Positions 18,049-25,357 of a stretch of 64,000 bases of DNA are shown here, in pieces (the stretch's first letter is position 1; the number at the start of each line of letters is the position of its first letter). The notes under the pieces were generated by a model that had not been told where the DNA came from, ran no database searches, and worked only from the letters and a program-made list of their open reading frames with translations. Origin of the DNA: CALAED01 sp937891035 (GTDB lineage Bacteria > Actinomycetota > Actinomycetes > Streptosporangiales > Streptosporangiaceae). The stretch is taken from contig DASQSZ010000328.1 in the NCBI GenBank assembly GCA_035642125.1, positions 32,879-96,878 on the forward strand, in the 5' to 3' direction. Both the position numbers and the translations under genes were made by a program.

Positions 18049-18798
18049 ATGCGAGCATTGGCGCGGCGGATCGCCCGCGACTTGGTCGAGCGCCGCAATC
18101 TCGATGCCTACCTGATCGTATTGGTGGCCCTGCTTGCAAGTCTCGCCTCGCTGGTGAGCAACTTTGTGCCCGAGAAGTTCAAGTGGAGCATTGCGCTTGC
18201 CGCGCTCGGCCTCCTGGTGTATCGGCTCACCGTCCCCGACTCGGTGGACTTCACGGCCGACGACCTGCTCAACGACCGAACGGCCTTTGACGACGTGCCG
18301 CTGCCCGCCCGCCTTCGCGGCGCGCGAGAAGTATGGGTGTTCGCGCCGTCGGCCGTCCATCTGCTGTCGGAGTCCACCTGCCTGTTGCTGGGGAGCACCG
18401 TTCTGAACAGGCCCGACGGAGTGGTACGCGTTGTGGTCCTCGATCCGGCCAACCAAGCGGCGATCGAGATCGCTTCCCGCCAGCTGGACGATGCGCTCGA
18501 GTTCCCAACTCGCCGGCTTCCCGGATGCTTGGAGGACACGCTGTCACGGCTCGCGATGATCGCGAGCTGGCCTGTCAGCGGAAGCATCGAGTATCGGCGG
18601 ATCGGCTACAACCCCGGCTTCAGCCTGTTCATCATCGATCCGTCGACCAGCACGGGCACCGTGATCGTCGAGTTCCACGGCATCAGGAACGACTCGCCGG
18701 CCGGAAGAATGCACATCGAGCTCACCAGAAAGAAAAGCGAACGATGGTACGCCTATTGGATAGCCCAATTTCACCAGATCTGGGAAGTATCTACCTAA
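18049..18798 (+). CDS. two-TM protein with PLD-like C-terminal domain
   Basis: A 249-residue protein. Two membrane segments, AYLIVLVALLASLASLVSNF and WSIALAALGLLVYRL, are followed by a soluble domain with LRGAREVWVFAPSAVHLLS and GVVRVVVLDP. That pattern recalls the PLD-like/DUF5919-type domains of actinobacterial regulatory proteins, but no HKD catalytic motif is visible. The end, ERWYAYWIAQFHQIWE, is aromatic-rich. The ATG follows GGAGAC. It lies 91 bases after fxsT in the same direction, so it probably belongs to the FxSxx locus, perhaps as a membrane sensor or effector. Function unknown. Confidence 0.65.
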   Translation: MRALARRIARDLVERRNLDAYLIVLVALLASLASLVSNFVPEKFKWSIALAALGLLVYRLTVPDSVDFTADDLLNDRTAFDDVPLPARLRGAREVWVFAPSAVHLLSESTCLLLGSTVLNRPDGVVRVVVLDPANQAAIEIASRQLDDALEFPTRRLPGCLEDTLSRLAMIASWPVSGSIEYRRIGYNPGFSLFIIDPSTSTGTVIVEFHGIRNDSPAGRMHIELTRKKSERWYAYWIAQFHQIWEVST

Positions 18799-18987
18799 TC
18801 TAACGCCGCTTCCGCGACCTGTGCCGCTCGAATATTGGGTGAGAACTCGGCCCGATAACGCTGCCATCAGCCGGCGTTACCGTGAAGGTGGGCCAGCTCC
18901 CTGCCCACGACCGTCGCGTGTGACGACCGACCTTTCGCCCGCCCGGCGACCCCCGCGTATCAGCTCTTCTCGCGGCGCTCGGCAATC

Positions 18988-20007
18988 TTAGGCGAACTTC
19001 TTGCGTGCGAGAGCGGCGCCCTGTGCGAGCGCGGTGAGCTTTCCGTAGGCAACATCCCAAGGCATCGGCGCCATGCCGCAATTGGTGCCGGCGATGATCC
19101 GGTCGCGTGGCACGTATTTCATCGCTTCGCCGATCACGGCCGCCACCTGCTCGGGCGTTTCCACCTCGTCGGTCGCGACATCGATCACGCCGACCTGAAC
19201 ATCCTTGCCGTCGAGGAGCCGCAACAGGCTCATCGGCACGCGCGAATTGCGGCACTCGACCGAGACTTGGTCGATGCGGCTTCGCGCCAGCGCCGGAAAG
19301 ATCTCTTCATACTGGCGCCATTCGCCGCCGAGCGTCCCCTTCCAGTCGATATTGGCCTTGATGCCATAGCCATAGCAGATGTGAACCGCGGTGGTGCAGC
19401 CGACCCCCTCTATCGCGCGGTGCAGCGCCTCGATGCCCCAGTCCTTGACCGCCTCCATGTAGACGTTGAAGGCCGGCTCGTCGAACTGGATCACGTCGAC
19501 GCCGTCGGCCGCGAGCGCGCGCGCCTCGGCGTTGAGCAGGCCGGCGAACGCCATCGCCATCTTCGCCCGGTCGCCGTAATGGGCGTCCGCCACGGTGTCG
19601 ACAATGGTCATCGGGCCGGGAAGGGTGATCTTGAGCTTGCGCCTGGTGTGGGCGCGCGCGAGCCGCGCCTCGGTCGCATGCACGCGGCCCTTGAGCCGAA
19701 GCTCGCCGGTGACCTGCGGCACCACCGCCTTGTAGCGGTCGGCGCGGATGCCGATCTCAACCTTGTGAGCGAAGTCGATGCCGTCGACGAACTCGACAAA
19801 GCCGTGCACGAAGTGCTGCCGCGACTGCTCGCCGTCGGTCACGATGTCGATGCCGCAGTCCTCCTGCAGCTTGAGGGCGAGCAGCGTAGCGTCGCACTTG
19901 GCTCTATCGAGCTCGGCGCCGGTGAGCCGCCAGGGCGCCCACAGGCGGTTCGGCTCCGCGAGCCAGGCGGGCTTCGGCAGGCTACCGGCAATACCGGTGT
20001 CGAACAT
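18988..20007 (-). CDS. short MetE-type (core) methionine synthase homologue
   Basis: A 339-residue protein equal to the C-terminal catalytic barrel of cobalamin-independent methionine synthase, without MetE's N-terminal barrel. Zinc ligands are visible as HIC (AVHICYGYG), E/C (SVECRNSR) and C (GTNCGM). IAGSLPKPAWL at the start and IQFDEPAF are diagnostic. Such core forms transfer methyl groups from various donors to homocysteine; some work with a DUF1852 protein, which is absent here. The ATG at 20007 has a perfect GGAGG five bases upstream, so it is preferred over the ATG at 20022 that precedes that site. It resembles proteobacterial versions, so transfer is possible. No operon partner. Confidence 0.8.
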   Translation of the reverse strand: MFDTGIAGSLPKPAWLAEPNRLWAPWRLTGAELDRAKCDATLLALKLQEDCGIDIVTDGEQSRQHFVHGFVEFVDGIDFAHKVEIGIRADRYKAVVPQVTGELRLKGRVHATEARLARAHTRRKLKITLPGPMTIVDTVADAHYGDRAKMAMAFAGLLNAEARALAADGVDVIQFDEPAFNVYMEAVKDWGIEALHRAIEGVGCTTAVHICYGYGIKANIDWKGTLGGEWRQYEEIFPALARSRIDQVSVECRNSRVPMSLLRLLDGKDVQVGVIDVATDEVETPEQVAAVIGEAMKYVPRDRIIAGTNCGMAPMPWDVAYGKLTALAQGAALARKKFA

Positions 20008-20153
20008 CGCGACCTCCGCCATTTTTACTCAGCACAATACGCGTCAGTTCGGCTTCCAGCCATTGACCAAACCTGCTTCCTGAACCCGTCGTTGCCGTTC
20101 TTACGGAGTCGTGACGTCGGGGCGATCCGCGGCCGACTCGGCGGCGGGCGCTC

Positions 20154-20166
20154 TAACGTCGCAGGT
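20154..20166 (+). promoter_or_regulatory. leaderless-type -10 element
   Basis: TAACGT (20154-20159) matches the actinobacterial TANNNT -10, and its spacing of seven bases to the ATG at 20167 fits transcription starting at the A of the start codon. No Shine-Dalgarno sequence precedes the gene. A good -35 is not evident. Confidence 0.45.
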
Positions 20167-21219
20167 ATGAGGGTTCTTGTGACCGGCGGGTCCGGGTTCA
20201 TCGGGTCGCAGGTGGTGCGGGCATTGCGGGCGCGGGGGCACGAGGCGGTGGTGATGGACGCGCTGTTGCCCTCAGCGCACGGCTCCGCCCGGGAGGACGC
20301 CCGGCCGGCGGCGGAGCTGATCCGCGCGGACGTTCGGGATCCGGCGGCCGTGGCGGCGGCGCTGCGCGGGGTCGACGCGGTCTGCCATCAGGCGGCCATG
20401 GTGGGGCTCGGCAGGGACTTCTCGGACGCGCCCGGCTATGTCGACTGCAATGACCTCGGAACGGCGGTGCTACTCGCGGCCATGGCCGCGGCCGGGGTCG
20501 GCGATCTCGTGCTGGCCGGGTCGATGGTGGTGTACGGGGAGGGCCGCTTCGACTGCCCGCGGCACGGTACGGTACGGCCCGGTCCTCGGCAGGTGAGTGA
20601 CCTGGCGGCGGGGCTGTTCGAGCCCCGTTGTCCCGCGTGCGCGGGCGAGCTGCGGCCCGGGCTGGTGGACGAGGACGCGCGGGTGGATCCGCGCAATGTC
20701 TACGCGGCGACGAAGCTGGCCCAAGAGCACTTGGCGAGCGCCTGGGCCCGGGCGACCGGCGGGCGCGCGGTGGTCCTTCGCTACCACAACGTCTACGGGC
20801 CGGGCATGCCGCGGGATACGCCGTACGCAGGGGTGGCCTCCTTCTTCCGCTCGGCGCTGGAGCGCGGCGAGGCGCCACGGGTGTTCGAGGACGGACGGCA
20901 GCGTCGCGACTTCGTGCATGTACGTGACATCGCGGCGGCCAACGTGACGGCGCTGGAGGCCGTCCGCGGGCGTGCGGACGGCGTGCTGAGCGCGTTCAAC
21001 GCCGGCAGCGGCATCCCGCACACGGTCGGCGAGATGGCCGCCGCGCTGGCCGCCGCGTACGGCGGCCCGGCGCCCGTGGTGACGGGCGAATACCGGCTGG
21101 GCGACATCCGGCACATCACCGCATCCTCGGAGCGGGCGGCCACCGAGCTGGGCTGGCGTGCCGCGATCGGCTTCGGCGAGGGCATCGCCGAGTTCGCCCG
21201 CACCCCTCTGCGGGTGTGA
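20167..21219 (+). CDS. NAD-dependent nucleotide-sugar epimerase/dehydratase
   Basis: A 350-residue extended-SDR protein. VTGGSGFIGSQVV binds NAD(P). The catalytic pair is YAATK (after DPRN), with LAGSMVVYGEG upstream, and RYHNVYGPG is typical of UDP-glucose 4-epimerase relatives. An insertion near residues 130-165 contains CPRHG and CPAC, a possible zinc knuckle seen in a subset of these enzymes. The gene appears leaderless and convergent with the two-component operon, three bases from the kinase stop. The cognate sugar is unknown. Glycosyltransferase genes lie just beyond, so a cell-envelope glycan role is plausible. Confidence 0.85.
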   Translation: MRVLVTGGSGFIGSQVVRALRARGHEAVVMDALLPSAHGSAREDARPAAELIRADVRDPAAVAAALRGVDAVCHQAAMVGLGRDFSDAPGYVDCNDLGTAVLLAAMAAAGVGDLVLAGSMVVYGEGRFDCPRHGTVRPGPRQVSDLAAGLFEPRCPACAGELRPGLVDEDARVDPRNVYAATKLAQEHLASAWARATGGRAVVLRYHNVYGPGMPRDTPYAGVASFFRSALERGEAPRVFEDGRQRRDFVHVRDIAAANVTALEAVRGRADGVLSAFNAGSGIPHTVGEMAAALAAAYGGPAPVVTGEYRLGDIRHITASSERAATELGWRAAIGFGEGIAEFARTPLRV

Positions 21220-21222
21220 CCG

Positions 21223-22326
21223 TCAACCGGTGGGGAGGGTGACCTCGAAGCGGCAGCCGCCGAGCACGTTCCGGACGACTGCGTGGCCGTTGTGGGCCTC
21301 GACGATGCCGCGGACGATGGCCAGGCCGAGCCCGCCGCCAGGCGGGGTGCGCGCCTGGCTGCCGCGCCAGCCGGTGTCGAAGACCCGGCCGATGTCCTCC
21401 TCGGGGATGCCGCCGCAGCCGTCGGTGACCGACAGGACGACGACGTCTTCCACCCGTTCGGCGGTCACGGCGACGGTGCCATCGGCCGGCGTGCTGCGGA
21501 TCGCGTTGATCAGCAGGTTCCCGAGCGCACGGGTCATCTCCTTGCCGTCCACGTCCAGCGGGACGTCCTCAACGCCATCGCCCACCAGCCGTACACCGCA
21601 TTCGCGGGCGAGCGGATCGGCGCCGGCGATCGCATCGGCCACCAGGTCGTACGCCGAGACGCGGGACCGGGCGAGGCTCAGTGCTCCGGACTGGATGCGC
21701 GACAGCTCGAACAAATCGCCGACCATCATGTTGAGCCGGTCCACCTCAACGCGCATCTGGTGCAGGTAGCGCTGCGGGTCGGGGGCCACGCCGTCCTCCA
21801 ACGCCTCGGACATGGCACGCAACCCGGCAAGCGGAGTACGCAGATCATGGGAGATCCAAGCGACCAACTCGCGACGCGAGTTCTCCAGCGCGCGCTCGCG
21901 GGCGCGCGACTCGGTGAGCCTGGCGCTGGTCGTGGCGAGTTCGTGCGCGAGCTCGGCCAGCTCGGCGGTGGCCGCACCGCTGGGCGGGGCGAAACTTCCG
22001 GCATCGCCGAACGAGCGAGCGGCTCGGGTGAGTGCCCGGCTGCGGGCGACCACCCACCGGCCCAGCAGCAGCGCGACTGCCAAGGAGACCACGGCGGCCA
22101 TCGCGGCGACCGTGGTCACGACCCACAGATCATGGGTGGACAGGAACATCGCCCACGCGACGGCCAGCGTCCCCGCGAGCATCGCCACCACCGTGACGAC
22201 GGCGACCACGACGAGCGACACCGCCACCGATCGCCGTCGCAGCAGCCACAGCGCGCCGGCCCCGACCAGGCCCGCACATCCGGCTCCGGCGAAGGCGTAC
22301 CCGGCGATCAGCAGGAGGTCCTTCAC
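21223..22326 (-). CDS. sensor histidine kinase
   Basis: A 367-residue membrane kinase. About four N-terminal transmembrane segments (residues 1-105) are followed by a short linker and the dimerisation/phosphoacceptor helix LVAWISHDLRTPLAGL. The ATPase domain has N-box LGNLLINAIRSTP, G1 DGCGGIPEEDIGRVF and G2 GGGLGLAIVRGI. No large extracellular sensor is present, so it may sense within the membrane. The GTG start overlaps the response regulator stop (GTGA), making an obligate pair. Confidence 0.9.
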   Translation of the reverse strand: MKDLLLIAGYAFAGAGCAGLVGAGALWLLRRRSVAVSLVVVAVVTVVAMLAGTLAVAWAMFLSTHDLWVVTTVAAMAAVVSLAVALLLGRWVVARSRALTRAARSFGDAGSFAPPSGAATAELAELAHELATTSARLTESRARERALENSRRELVAWISHDLRTPLAGLRAMSEALEDGVAPDPQRYLHQMRVEVDRLNMMVGDLFELSRIQSGALSLARSRVSAYDLVADAIAGADPLARECGVRLVGDGVEDVPLDVDGKEMTRALGNLLINAIRSTPADGTVAVTAERVEDVVVLSVTDGCGGIPEEDIGRVFDTGWRGSQARTPPGGGLGLAIVRGIVEAHNGHAVVRNVLGGCRFEVTLPTG

Positions 22327-23111
22327 GCGTCCGCGTCCCGTCCGTCGCCGCCGGCCCCATCACCAGGGACGTCGAAGCGGTAACCGACCCCCCACACCGT
22401 CTGGATAAGGCGGGGCCGGGCCGGGTCGTCCTCGATCTTGGACCGCAGGCGACGAACGTGCACGGTTACCGTGGACAGGTCGCCGAAGTCCCAGCCCCAG
22501 ACCTCCCGCATGAGCTCCTCGCGGTCGCAGGCGCGGCCGGGATGGCGCAGGAAATAGGTGAGCAGGTCGAACTCCCGCAACGTCAGCACCAGCTCGGCGC
22601 CGTCCTTGATCGCGCGGCGAGCGGCGTAATCGACGGTCAGACCGGCGGCGCTCAGCGGTCGCGCCGAGGAGGCTCCACCCGCCTGCCGGGCGCCGTCGTG
22701 GGCGTGGCTACGGCGCAGGACGGACTCTACCCGCAACACCAGCTCGCGCGGGCTGAACGGTTTGGTCACGTAGTCGTCCGCGCCCAGTTCCAGCCCGACG
22801 ATTCGGTCGTCCTCGTCGCCGCGCGCCGTGAGCATGATGACGGGGACCTGGCTCTTGCCGCGCAGCGTCCGGCAGACTTCCAGGCCGTTCATGCCGGGCA
22901 GCATGAGGTCAAGCACGATCAGATCCGGGGCCTGCTCGATCGCGCGTCGCAGCGCCGACGGCCCGTCCGCCGCGCGATCCACGACATAGCCGGCCCGGTC
23001 GAGATACCCGGCGACGACCTCAGCGACCGTTGGATCATCGTCCACGACCAGGATCCGGCCCCGCGGCTCGGTGGCGGGTCCGGGCGGCTTGGCAGAGGTC
23101 CGGTGCTGCAC
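22323..23111 (-). CDS. OmpR-family response regulator
   Basis: A 262-residue DNA-binding response regulator. The receiver begins ILVVDDDPTVAEVV. The phosphoacceptor Asp is in DLIVLDLMLPGMNG, the Thr in MLTARG and the Lys in DYVTKPFSP. The C-terminal winged helix contains LTLREFDLLTYFLRHPGR and STVTVHVRRLRSKIEDDPARPRLI as two adjacent segments. I prefer the GTG at 23111 (GAGG eight bases upstream), which leaves a 112-base divergent promoter region. An in-frame ATG at 23180 would add 23 non-conserved residues. It is translationally coupled to the kinase. Confidence 0.9.
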   Translation of the reverse strand: MQHRTSAKPPGPATEPRGRILVVDDDPTVAEVVAGYLDRAGYVVDRAADGPSALRRAIEQAPDLIVLDLMLPGMNGLEVCRTLRGKSQVPVIMLTARGDEDDRIVGLELGADDYVTKPFSPRELVLRVESVLRRSHAHDGARQAGGASSARPLSAAGLTVDYAARRAIKDGAELVLTLREFDLLTYFLRHPGRACDREELMREVWGWDFGDLSTVTVHVRRLRSKIEDDPARPRLIQTVWGVGYRFDVPGDGAGGDGRDADA

Positions 23112-23210
23112 CCTTTCAGCCTCGCACGCAATGGTTGGTCCGGCTCCGGCCGGATCGCGATGTCCGCGTTTCGTAAGCATCAGGAGCCGTCACCGGCGAG
23201 GACCGCGACC

Positions 23211-23223
23211 TACCGTATACAAC
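23211..23223 (+). promoter_or_regulatory. leaderless-type -10 element
   Basis: TACCGT (23211-23216) is a TANNNT -10 exactly seven bases before the GTG at 23224. No Shine-Dalgarno sequence is present. The same geometry is seen before the gene at 20167. Confidence 0.45.
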
Positions 23224-24042
23224 GTGATCGACTCCACCGAGCCGGAACCAGGCGTCCCAGTCGCCGATGTCGTGTTGCCTTGTCTCGACGAGGCCGGGGC
23301 GCTGCCCTGGGTGCTGGGGCGGATTCCCGCCGGGTGGCGGGCCATCGTGGTCGACAACGGGTCCACCGACGGCTCCGCGGAGATCGCACACGCGCTCGGC
23401 GCTCGGGTGGTGACCGAGCCTCGCCGCGGGTTCGGCGCGGCCTGCCATGCCGGGCTGCTGGCGGCCGAGGCGGACTACGTATGCTTCTGCGACTGCGACG
23501 CCTCCCTCGATCCCGCGCTGCTGCCCGAGTTCGTCCGGGCGGTCGCGGCTGGTGAGACCGACCTGCTGCTCGGCCGCCGCCGGCCGCGCGGCCGGAACGC
23601 CTGGCCGCTGCACGCCCGTGTGGGCAACCGAGCCATCTCCATCCTGCTCCGGCGCCGTACCGGGCTGCGGCTGCGGGACCTCGGCCCGATGCGCGCCGCC
23701 CGTCGCGAGGCCCTGCTGGGCCTGCGGCTGACCGATCGGCGCAGCGGCTATCCGCTGCAGATGGCCGTCCGGGCGGCCGACGCGGGGTGGCGCGTCACCG
23801 AACGCGACGTTCCCTACTACCCCAGGACCGGCAAGTCCAAGGTCACCGGTACCTGGCGGGGCACCTGGCTGGCCATCCGCGACATGAAGACCGTCCTGGC
23901 CGAACCCGGCGAAGCGACTGTGGACATGCCGGCCAAGGGCAGCACGGCTCCCGCCGAGGCGGCCGGCGGACGCCTTGGATCGGGGGACGCGACCGTGGGT
24001 GCGGGGACTGCTCACGCGGATCGGGCTGGGGAGGAGCGGTGA
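23224..24042 (+). CDS. family 2 glycosyltransferase
   Basis: A 272-residue GT-A fold enzyme resembling dolichyl/polyprenyl-phosphate sugar synthases. VVLPCLDEAGALPWVL, VVDNGSTDGSAEIA and the metal-binding CDCDASLDP are visible. GYPLQMAVRAADAGWRV and PYYPRTGKSKVTGTWRG are characteristic of this bacterial subgroup. There is no membrane-spanning tail, and the last 40 residues are Ala/Gly-rich filler. It heads a three-gene operon whose joins are GTGA overlaps and is divergent from the two-component system, a common arrangement in actinomycetes. Confidence 0.85.
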   Translation: MIDSTEPEPGVPVADVVLPCLDEAGALPWVLGRIPAGWRAIVVDNGSTDGSAEIAHALGARVVTEPRRGFGAACHAGLLAAEADYVCFCDCDASLDPALLPEFVRAVAAGETDLLLGRRRPRGRNAWPLHARVGNRAISILLRRRTGLRLRDLGPMRAARREALLGLRLTDRRSGYPLQMAVRAADAGWRVTERDVPYYPRTGKSKVTGTWRGTWLAIRDMKTVLAEPGEATVDMPAKGSTAPAEAAGGRLGSGDATVGAGTAHADRAGEER

Positions 24043-24770
24043 CGACACTGCTCGTGATCGCCAAGGAGCCGCTGCCCGGACGGGTGAAGACGCGGCTGAC
24101 GCCACCGTACTCGCCTGCCCAGGCGGCGCGACTCGCGGCGGCGGCGCTGGCCGACACCCTTCACGCGGTGCTGCGCTGTCCGGCGGAACGGCGGGTGCTT
24201 GTGCTGGAGGGCCGGCCGGGTGACTGGCTGCCGCCGGGGATCGAGGTCGTCCCACAGTCCGAAGGTGGGTTGGACGAACGGCTCGCGGCGGCGTTCGAAG
24301 GGTGCGCCGGGCCCGCCGTCCTGGTCGGCATGGACACCCCCCAGCTCACCTCGGATCTGCTCGCGCCCGCTCTGGGGCCGGGCGCGTGGCGGGACCACGA
24401 CGCGTGGCTGGGCCCCGCGGTGGACGGCGGGTTCTGGGCGCTGGGGATGGCCCGGCCCGATCCGGCTCTCGTCCGCGGCGTGCCGATGTCGACGCCGGCG
24501 ACCGGGGCGGCGCAGCGCGAGCGACTCACTTCAACCGGGCTGTCCGTCGGCGACCTGCCCATGCTGCGCGACGTGGACACCGCCCATGACGCCCAACTGG
24601 TGGCGGCCGCGGCGCCGAGCAGCGGGTTCGCCGCCGTCCTGGCCGAGCTTGCCGCCGCCGGCCCGGCATCGAGGGGCGCCGGGCGGCGGCCGGCCGGTGG
24701 GGGCCGCGGCGAACTGGTGTCGCTCGCGGGCGTCGATGTGCGGCCTGCCCATGTGGCCGAAATGCGGTGA
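24039..24770 (+). CDS. TIGR04282/DUF2064-family glycosyltransferase-like protein
   Basis: A 243-residue protein of the DUF2064 family, a nucleotide-diphosphosugar-transferase-like fold often paired with a GT2 enzyme. The start LLVIAKEPLPGRVKTRL is diagnostic, as are VLVGMDTPQL and LGPAVDGGFWALG. The GTG at 24039 overlaps the GT2 stop (GTGA), and its own stop overlaps the next gene. The C-terminal 30 residues are low complexity. The reaction is unknown. Confidence 0.85.
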   Translation: MTTLLVIAKEPLPGRVKTRLTPPYSPAQAARLAAAALADTLHAVLRCPAERRVLVLEGRPGDWLPPGIEVVPQSEGGLDERLAAAFEGCAGPAVLVGMDTPQLTSDLLAPALGPGAWRDHDAWLGPAVDGGFWALGMARPDPALVRGVPMSTPATGAAQRERLTSTGLSVGDLPMLRDVDTAHDAQLVAAAAPSSGFAAVLAELAAAGPASRGAGRRPAGGGRGELVSLAGVDVRPAHVAEMR

Positions 24771-24970
24771 CGTGGTCGACCGTACGGTCGACCGTACGTA
24801 CGAACCCTGCGGTGGGCACAACGCTGGCGCTGGTTGCGGGGCTCACGGCCGTGCTGGTGCTGACCGTGCGGTTCGGCGGCTACCGCACCGACCCCGTGGG
24901 GCTGGCGTGGTGGTACGCGTTAGCCGTACTGACCGGCACGATCGTACGCCGGATCAGCGGAAGATCATGA
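24767..24970 (+). CDS. small two-TM membrane protein
   Basis: A 67-residue protein beginning at a GTG that overlaps the preceding stop (GTGA). Two hydrophobic stretches, TTLALVAGLTAVLVLTV and LAWWYALAVLTGTIV, are joined by a short polar loop, and the end is basic. It is third in the glycosyltransferase operon, so it may help position the glycosyltransferases at the membrane. Its 3' end overlaps the convergent candidate immunity gene by six bases. No recognised family. Confidence 0.5.
   Translation: MTWSTVRSTVRTNPAVGTTLALVAGLTAVLVLTVRFGGYRTDPVGLAWWYALAVLTGTIVRRISGRS
24775..24798. repeat. 12-bp direct repeat made of palindromes
   Basis: GTCGACCGTACG occurs twice in tandem, and each copy joins the palindromes GTCGAC and CGTACG. 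It lies in the first codons of the small membrane protein gene and encodes the repeated STVR. It could be a slippage product. Confidence 0.7.
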
Positions 24971-25357
24971 CGGGGAGTCGGCGCCGGGGGCGAAGAAGCG
25001 CTGGGAGGAGTACTGGGCCCGCCAGCCGTCGGAAACCATCAAGTCGCCGCCCAGCTCGCTGCCGCCCAGCTCATACAGGTCCACATACGAGCCGTCCTCC
25101 CGGCGCCAGGCGAGCGGCAGGTCGTCGGCGTCCAGCGCGTTGACGAAGTAGAACAGCACCTCGTCAACGATCTCCGGGATCAGCGTCCGCACCGCCTGAC
25201 GCGTCCGTTCATCGGCGAGCAGCTCGCGCCATCGATTGCCGCTGGCACCGCCCATGCGGCCGGCCGCGAGCGCGTCGCACGAGGCGATCGCCTGGTCGCG
25301 TACCAGCCGCATGAGCAGCTCGGCGAACTGGCGCAGATCGGCTTGGTCATCCATCAC
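24965..25357 (-). CDS. candidate immunity protein for the Rhs-type toxin
   Basis: A 130-residue acidic cytoplasmic protein without a signal peptide. Landmarks are VLFYFVNALDADDLPLAW and YELGGSELGGDLMVSDGW, a pattern I associate with small proteins next to polymorphic toxins, though I cannot name the family. The GTG start overlaps the stop of the giant toxin gene (GTGA), the usual toxin-then-immunity order. Binding to the toxin's C-terminal domain is inferred from position. Confidence 0.65.
   Translation of the reverse strand: MMDDQADLRQFAELLMRLVRDQAIASCDALAAGRMGGASGNRWRELLADERTRQAVRTLIPEIVDEVLFYFVNALDADDLPLAWRREDGSYVDLYELGGSELGGDLMVSDGWRAQYSSQRFFAPGADSPS

Noticed and set aside
18856..18879. 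TAACGC / GCGTTA dyad downstream of the two-TM gene as a terminator
   Set aside because: Only six base pairs with a 12-base loop and no following T-run.
19267..20166. Long rightward frame continuous with the epimerase, which would extend it by 300 residues
   Set aside because: The extension is antisense to the MetE-like gene; the epimerase's Rossmann motif begins at the ATG at 20167.
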